This document shows positions 17,619 to 21,593 of a stretch of DNA of 21,593 nt, piece after piece. Below the pieces are notes generated by a model that was given only the letters and a program-made list of their open reading frames with translations, made no database searches and had not been told where the DNA came from. Location of the stretch: NCBI GenBank assembly GCA_003049465.1, contig PYSS01000244.1, positions 1 through 21,593 on the forward strand, in the 5' to 3' direction. The stretch is from Magnaporthiopsis rhizophila. Taxonomy: Eukaryota; Ascomycota; Sordariomycetes; Magnaporthales; Magnaporthaceae. Each line of letters opens with the position of its first letter. Position 1 is the stretch's first letter. A program made the translations under genes and the position numbers.

Positions 17619-19535
17619 AAAAGGCACACGCACTCGGAACCGTCTCGATGGGAATGTAGCATGCCGCCTCGGCCGCGACCTTGTGCGCCTCATCCTGGCC
17701 GGCGTTGCTGAGCACCTGCAGCGCGCTGGCCCTGTTGCGGCGGACGGCCTCGAAGACGGCGAGCCGCTGGCCGACGCACTCGGTCGTACCGCCGGCCATG
17801 GCGATGCCGAGGGCTACGCCGTCCTCGACGGCCTGAGCGCCGCCCTGGCCCTGGACTGTGTTGTTGATAAACATGACGTGTCAGTCGACGAGTAGCAAGA
17901 TTACAGATTGGTTTGTTTTCACAGATCATCAAGCTCAGGTTAAGAGTGATTCACAGCAACGGGCGGTCTTACACGGGAGCATGGGGTGCGCCGCATCCCC
18001 GACCAGCAGGATCTTGCCCTTGATCCAGGTCGGAAGGGGAGCACGGTACAGCAGCGGCCACTGCTTGAACTCGGTCGCTTTGCTGTATGATAAAGTCGGG
18101 TCATTTTAGTACCTGGTTTCCATCGCACGCAAGAAAAATGGTAAACGCAGGGGGTGGGTGGGATCTGCAACCCAGAGCAGAACAAAGAGAGGCCTACGCA
18201 AAGAGGTTGAGCAGACTAGGGTGGAAGTCGGAAAAGCTCTGGATGACCTGGTCCTTGCTCACGGCGGCATGCCAGTCTGCAATCATGCAATCATGCTTCA
18301 TTAGCTGGCAGGCTCCCCGAGGTTTGCCCACTTAGTAGGAGAGAAGGCCGGCCAACCTTCTTTTTGCTGCGACGACACGTCATTGCGATGAAACAAGGCG
18401 ACAAAGTTGTAGACCTCGTGGCTAGAGACGTTGTTTTGTTCTTTAGCCTATGTCTTGTTACTGCCCGATTTGGTAGGCGGCGGGGGAAAAACGGACTTGC
18501 GACAGGTATAAGAGACGAGGCGGCGCGATTTGTCAATAAAATGGGTCATAGCGCCGTGGGTGTGCTCGCCGGCAAACGGCCTCGTCTCCGGGTCGGCCTC
18601 GAGGTCCTCGGCAGGGATCAGGAAGCGGTAGCAAAAGTTGTACTCGCCCGCTGGCAGCGCCGGTTCGTGGCGGCCGGCAACGACGGCGGGGCCGCGAGAG
18701 TGGATTCCATCGGCAGCGATAACAAGGTCGCCCGTGACCACCTCTCCGTCCGCCAGTATGACCGACGGCTTCTCGGGGTCCTTTTGGGTTTTTTGTATTT
18801 TTTTTTTTGGTTCGTAAGGGCATAAAATTAGCAAAGTTTCACGTTTCCATAAAAGCCAAAATTCTTGGCCCCTCCATGCCGTGCCGTCGTAGCATCGTTT
18901 CCAAGTTTCCATACTCTTTTTTCATCGTGCCATTCGGCGACCTAAAATACGCATGACCTCCGTTCTGAGTCGGCGTCGTTGTCCCGCACCAAATGCCGAC
19001 CAGCATTTCCCAAAACGGGCAAAAAATGAGTTGAGGAAGGAAGGAAAGGATACACACTCACGAAGCCGACGACCTGCGCGCCCAGTCTCGTCTCCAGCGT
19101 CCCCCACCTGACAGCGACACTTTCGTTGCCGTCGCCACCACCACCACCACCGTGACCTTCACCCTCGTCCTTGTCCGCCGAAGCTAGCCGGCGCAGCTCC
19201 TCGTGCAGATCGACCCTGTGCGCCCCGAGCCAGGGCCCGCCGTAGACGGCATCGATGACGTCGTGGCCCTGCTCGACCTCGCTCAGCGTCTCCAGCGAGC
19301 GGCCGTCGACAAAGCGGCTACGCCGGAACCGGACGAGGCGGGCGCGGGAAGGGTCCATGCCCCAGGCGAGCAGCGGGCGCGTCGCGTTGGGCGGCACGTG
19401 GATGGCGGCGCCCGTCTCGTTGTCGAAGCGCGCCGACCGCTCGAGCACGACGACGTCGTGCCCGGCTCGCCGCAGGGCGATGGCGCAGCTGAGGCCTGCG
19501 ATGCCGCCGCCGACGATGAGGACTTTGAGGGGCAT
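17314..19535 (-). CDS. FAD-dependent monooxygenase, salicylate-hydroxylase-like
   Basis: Seven exons on the minus strand (19535-19062, 18780-18497, 18421-18357, 18276-18198, 18082-17973, 17855-17634, 17459-17314) close in phase to give 459 residues, the usual length for this group. Exon 1 holds the FAD-binding Rossmann start LKVLIVGGGIAGLSCAIALR and ERS at its end (about 3-34). Exon 2 begins DPEKPSVILADGE and contains the DG motif GDLVIAADGIHS (about 175-186). Exon 5 has the second FAD motif GKILLVGDAAHPMLP (GDAAHP about 329-334), continued across a splice as FQGQGGAQAVEDG. The C-terminus joins IETVP to KNQPESFHFNFNYDVVADT. Such enzymes hydroxylate aromatic or polyketide-like substrates with NAD(P)H and oxygen; the substrate is unknown. 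No signal peptide is present. Introns are 281, 75, 80, 115, 117 and 174 nt; intron 2 has an unusual GTCCGT donor and intron 6 contains the poly(T) run and the assembly gap. A run of six Gly in exon 1 comes from a GGT repeat. Confidence 0.9.
17534..17616. repeat. long poly(A) run interrupted by a 4-N assembly gap
   Basis: 42 A (17534-17575), NNNN (17576-17579) and 37 A (17580-17616) on the plus strand. The run sits inside intron 6 of the minus-strand monooxygenase gene. The real length of the run and of the gap is unknown. Confidence 0.95.
19136..19152. repeat. ACC/GGT trinucleotide repeat in monooxygenase exon 1
   Basis: About six CCA units on the plus strand encode a Gly run (GHGGGGGGDGNE) in a surface-type linker of the monooxygenase. 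The unit is the same as in the PhzF-like gene but is read in another frame. Confidence 0.75.
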
Positions 19536-20654
19536 TGTTTTTTTGTTCTTCGAGGACTACAAGGTTCCGGATATATCTCGCCAAGACTTGCTGCTGGCCT
19601 TGGCGTTTTGTCGATCGCAGGATGCTTGTTATGCAAACGAATGTGTTCGTATCATTATCATTAGACGGTGGCGGGCGGGAAACGACGGACGAGACGAAGG
19701 GGAATTTCTCCTTCCATTCGTCTCGCCCGTTCGGACGTCCGTCGGTTGAACGCCATCTCGGACAAGCTGCTGCTGTTCGTCCAGCGATTCGTCCGCTGCG
19801 GGAGCTGAGCACCATCAAGAATTAAGGACCATCCATGAAACTAACTGACTGGATTGACATAGGAGCCACGACGGCGATCCGACAAGCATAATCTCACTCA
19901 GACTCGGACACTCGCTGACAGCCCTGACAGGCACACCCATTCCAATCCCCATCTCAGATCGCATCTCCCCACACGCGAAGACGCAGACGCAGGCACAACC
20001 CAACAAGCCGACGCAAGTAGCCGGGGGTTGCCACCTTAATGCGACACAGCCTACCACGTGCACTCAAGCGCCTCTCGGCTGGCAAAAAGCTTCAGCATCG
20101 GCGATGGCAAACATTGGCAGCACAAGCTAAGCTCGGCTTTGGCTCCGTGGCTTGGTTACCCCCATTCTATTCCCGCCTTTATGCCATTGACCGTTTAGGA
20201 CACCCGCAGCCCCATTTTCGCTAGTCGGGAGAAAGCATTGGCCAACGGGCCCTGTTCCCTTTTTGTATCTTGTGCCGTTTTCCTCGCCTTTGGTTTTACG
20301 GTTCACCGACCATGTGAAACCATCGAGAACAACGGAATGGAGAAATCCAATGCATCGAAGGTCGAGTGGACGCTATCTTGTGGGTCTGCGAGGCAGACAG
20401 ACACCTGCCGAATGCAGGGTCCAGGGCAGGGGTCCAGTTCGACGCAGCTGTCTGTCTGCAAGGGCCCGCATGCAACAACCACCATACACCGGACTCTCGT
20501 CTTTCCGGACCCGTCGACGCACCAGCCGGTAGGCCAGGGGAAAGAGCCGGCGGAATGCCGTACGTATGGGATATGGGTAGAGGACGACGGGGACAAGGAC
20601 AAGGAAGGGGATGGAGACGCTGAGGCTGCTGCCTGTCTATCCTTGTGTCTGTGT

Positions 20655-20672
20655 GCTGCTGCTGCTGCTGCT
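20655..20672. repeat. CTG trinucleotide repeat, about six units
   Basis: Consecutive GCT/CTG units are visible directly, in sequence that I do not consider coding. Confidence 0.8.
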
Positions 20673-20699
20673 AAATGGCGGTCATGCACATCCACTAAC

Positions 20700-20726
20700 G
20701 CCATGCCATGCCGTGCCGTGCCGTGC
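20700..20726. repeat. pentanucleotide tandem repeat CCATG/CCGTG
   Basis: Two CCATG units are followed by three CCGTG units. The two forms differ by one transition, A to G, so this is a slightly diverged five-copy array. Confidence 0.75.
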
Positions 20727-21541
20727 ACGCGGGATAATCCCGCCGTGCAAGGAACAAGAGCTTACTTCCAGGGAAAATCCGGAACCAGAGAAAACCCCAA
20801 GCCCAAAAGAAAGGAAAAGGCAAGACCAGACGACGAAAAATGCATAAAGCGATCCATTACATCCCGTCGGGAGAAGGCCGCGGCATAAAGGATCTCCCAG
20901 CGAACCCTGATTTTCATTCTCCCCAGCAGGAATGGACGGCCTCCTTGCCGCCGTTCTCTCGGCACAAAAAGACGGGGTTCGGTTCGGGCGGTTCTTTTGA
21001 GTGTTCTGTGGATAACTTTATCTCGCAAGAACCTCGTCCATGTCCATGTATGTGTCCAGACAACACACAAAACCGACGAACTAAAGCCGCCGGGCTTTTA
21101 CCCCAGCCGGCGACCGGCGACGATACCTAGATGGAGAGGTGATCGATTCCATCCTGAAACCCAGACTGAGGGTATCTCGTCTCACGAGGCGGATAAAAGC
21201 CCAATATTTCGGCCCAGCGTTTCTTGTCGGATCCCCCACAGTAATGCATGCTTGGCCGGCCACACACACACCGTCGTTATCTTTGGGACGAACGATGATG
21301 ATTGGGTAGAAAAGAGAGTCCCCGCAACAACGGGCGACGGCGGCGATCTCGACGATCGATAAGGGTAAAAAGATGGAAGAAGAGAATGCATAGAAGGGAA
21401 AAAAGCAAAATACGCCTCGCGTAAACTGGCGATGTGGGAATATGCGTGGGGTTTTCTCGGAATAGCGACGGGAGTGGCGAGAAAGAAGAAAGCAAAAAGC
21501 AACCAACCAAAAACAAAACAAAACCAAACGAACCAAGCGAG

Positions 21542-21591
<50 letters not shown>
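21542..21591. repeat. poly(A) run of 50 near the window end
   Basis: Fifty A after an A-rich lead-in (AAACAAAACAAAACC), followed by CC. It is the third homopolymer run of 30 or more in 8 kb. Confidence 0.95.

Positions 21592-21593
<2 letters not shown>

Larger units (their letters stand above)
19536..21593. other. 2-kb non-coding region at the right end
   Basis: The part nearest 19536 is the promoter of the monooxygenase on the minus strand. Frames such as 20238-20888 plus and 20303-20728 minus overlap, cross simple repeats and lack motifs. Beyond 20600 there are a CTG repeat, a pentanucleotide repeat, A-rich sequence and a terminal A run. It may include the promoter or leader of a gene starting outside the window. 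Confidence 0.5.

Noticed and set aside
2130..19535. a secondary-metabolite gene cluster made of the thioesterase, PhzF-like protein, permease and monooxygenase
   Set aside because: No core synthase or pathway regulator is present, the thioesterase is a peroxisomal TesB type, and unrelated genes are interleaved.
20238..20888. 216-codon plus-strand frame near the right end
   Set aside because: It crosses CTG and CCRTG repeats, has no motif, and the opposite strand is open over the same stretch, which suggests compositional openness.

Overview
The window reads as nuclear DNA of a filamentous ascomycete (Pezizomycotina, most likely a Sordariomycete). The evidence is GC-rich coding sequence with strong third-position GC, mostly short introns (74-281 nt) with GTRNGT-type donors and CTRAC/GCTAAC branch points, long non-coding spacers full of simple repeats, and fungal-type gene content. 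The species cannot be named from this sequence.

Seven protein genes can be supported. From left to right they are: (1) 2130-3448 (+), a two-exon TesB/ACOT8-type acyl-CoA thioesterase ending in the peroxisomal signal AKL; (2) 3541-4605 (-), an intronless PhzF-family protein; (3) 5537-6418 (+), an intronless secreted feruloyl esterase-like enzyme (CE1 type); (4) 6795-9270 (-), a three-exon ArsB/NhaD or citrate-transporter-like permease; (5) 10696-13036 (+), a four-exon fungal membrane protein of unknown function that folds out as seven transmembrane segments with a long Ser/Pro-rich tail; (6) 15285-16483 (+), a two-exon four-segment membrane protein of SUR7/PalI-like layout; (7) 17314-19535 (-), a seven-exon FAD-dependent monooxygenase of the salicylate-hydroxylase type. 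I reconstructed the splice junctions by hand. In every spliced gene all exon phases close and the spliced protein keeps its family motifs.

The genes alternate in strand. Pairs 1/2, 3/4 and 6/7 converge, while 2/3 and 4/5 diverge from shared spacers of 0.9 and 1.4 kb. They do not look like a biosynthetic cluster: there is no polyketide, peptide or terpene core enzyme, and the thioesterase is a peroxisomal lipid-metabolism type. They look like independent housekeeping and accessory genes.

The spacers (1-2129, 4606-5536, 9271-10695, 13037-15284, 16484-17313, 19536-21593) hold promoters, homopolymer runs, short tandem repeats and a recurring TAGGTACGTA-like motif, but no further gene I can defend. 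One short coding-like island at 14615-14774 may be a terminal exon or gene relic. An assembly gap of 4 N sits inside a poly(A/T) run within an intron of the monooxygenase. The window ends in 50 A residues followed by CC.
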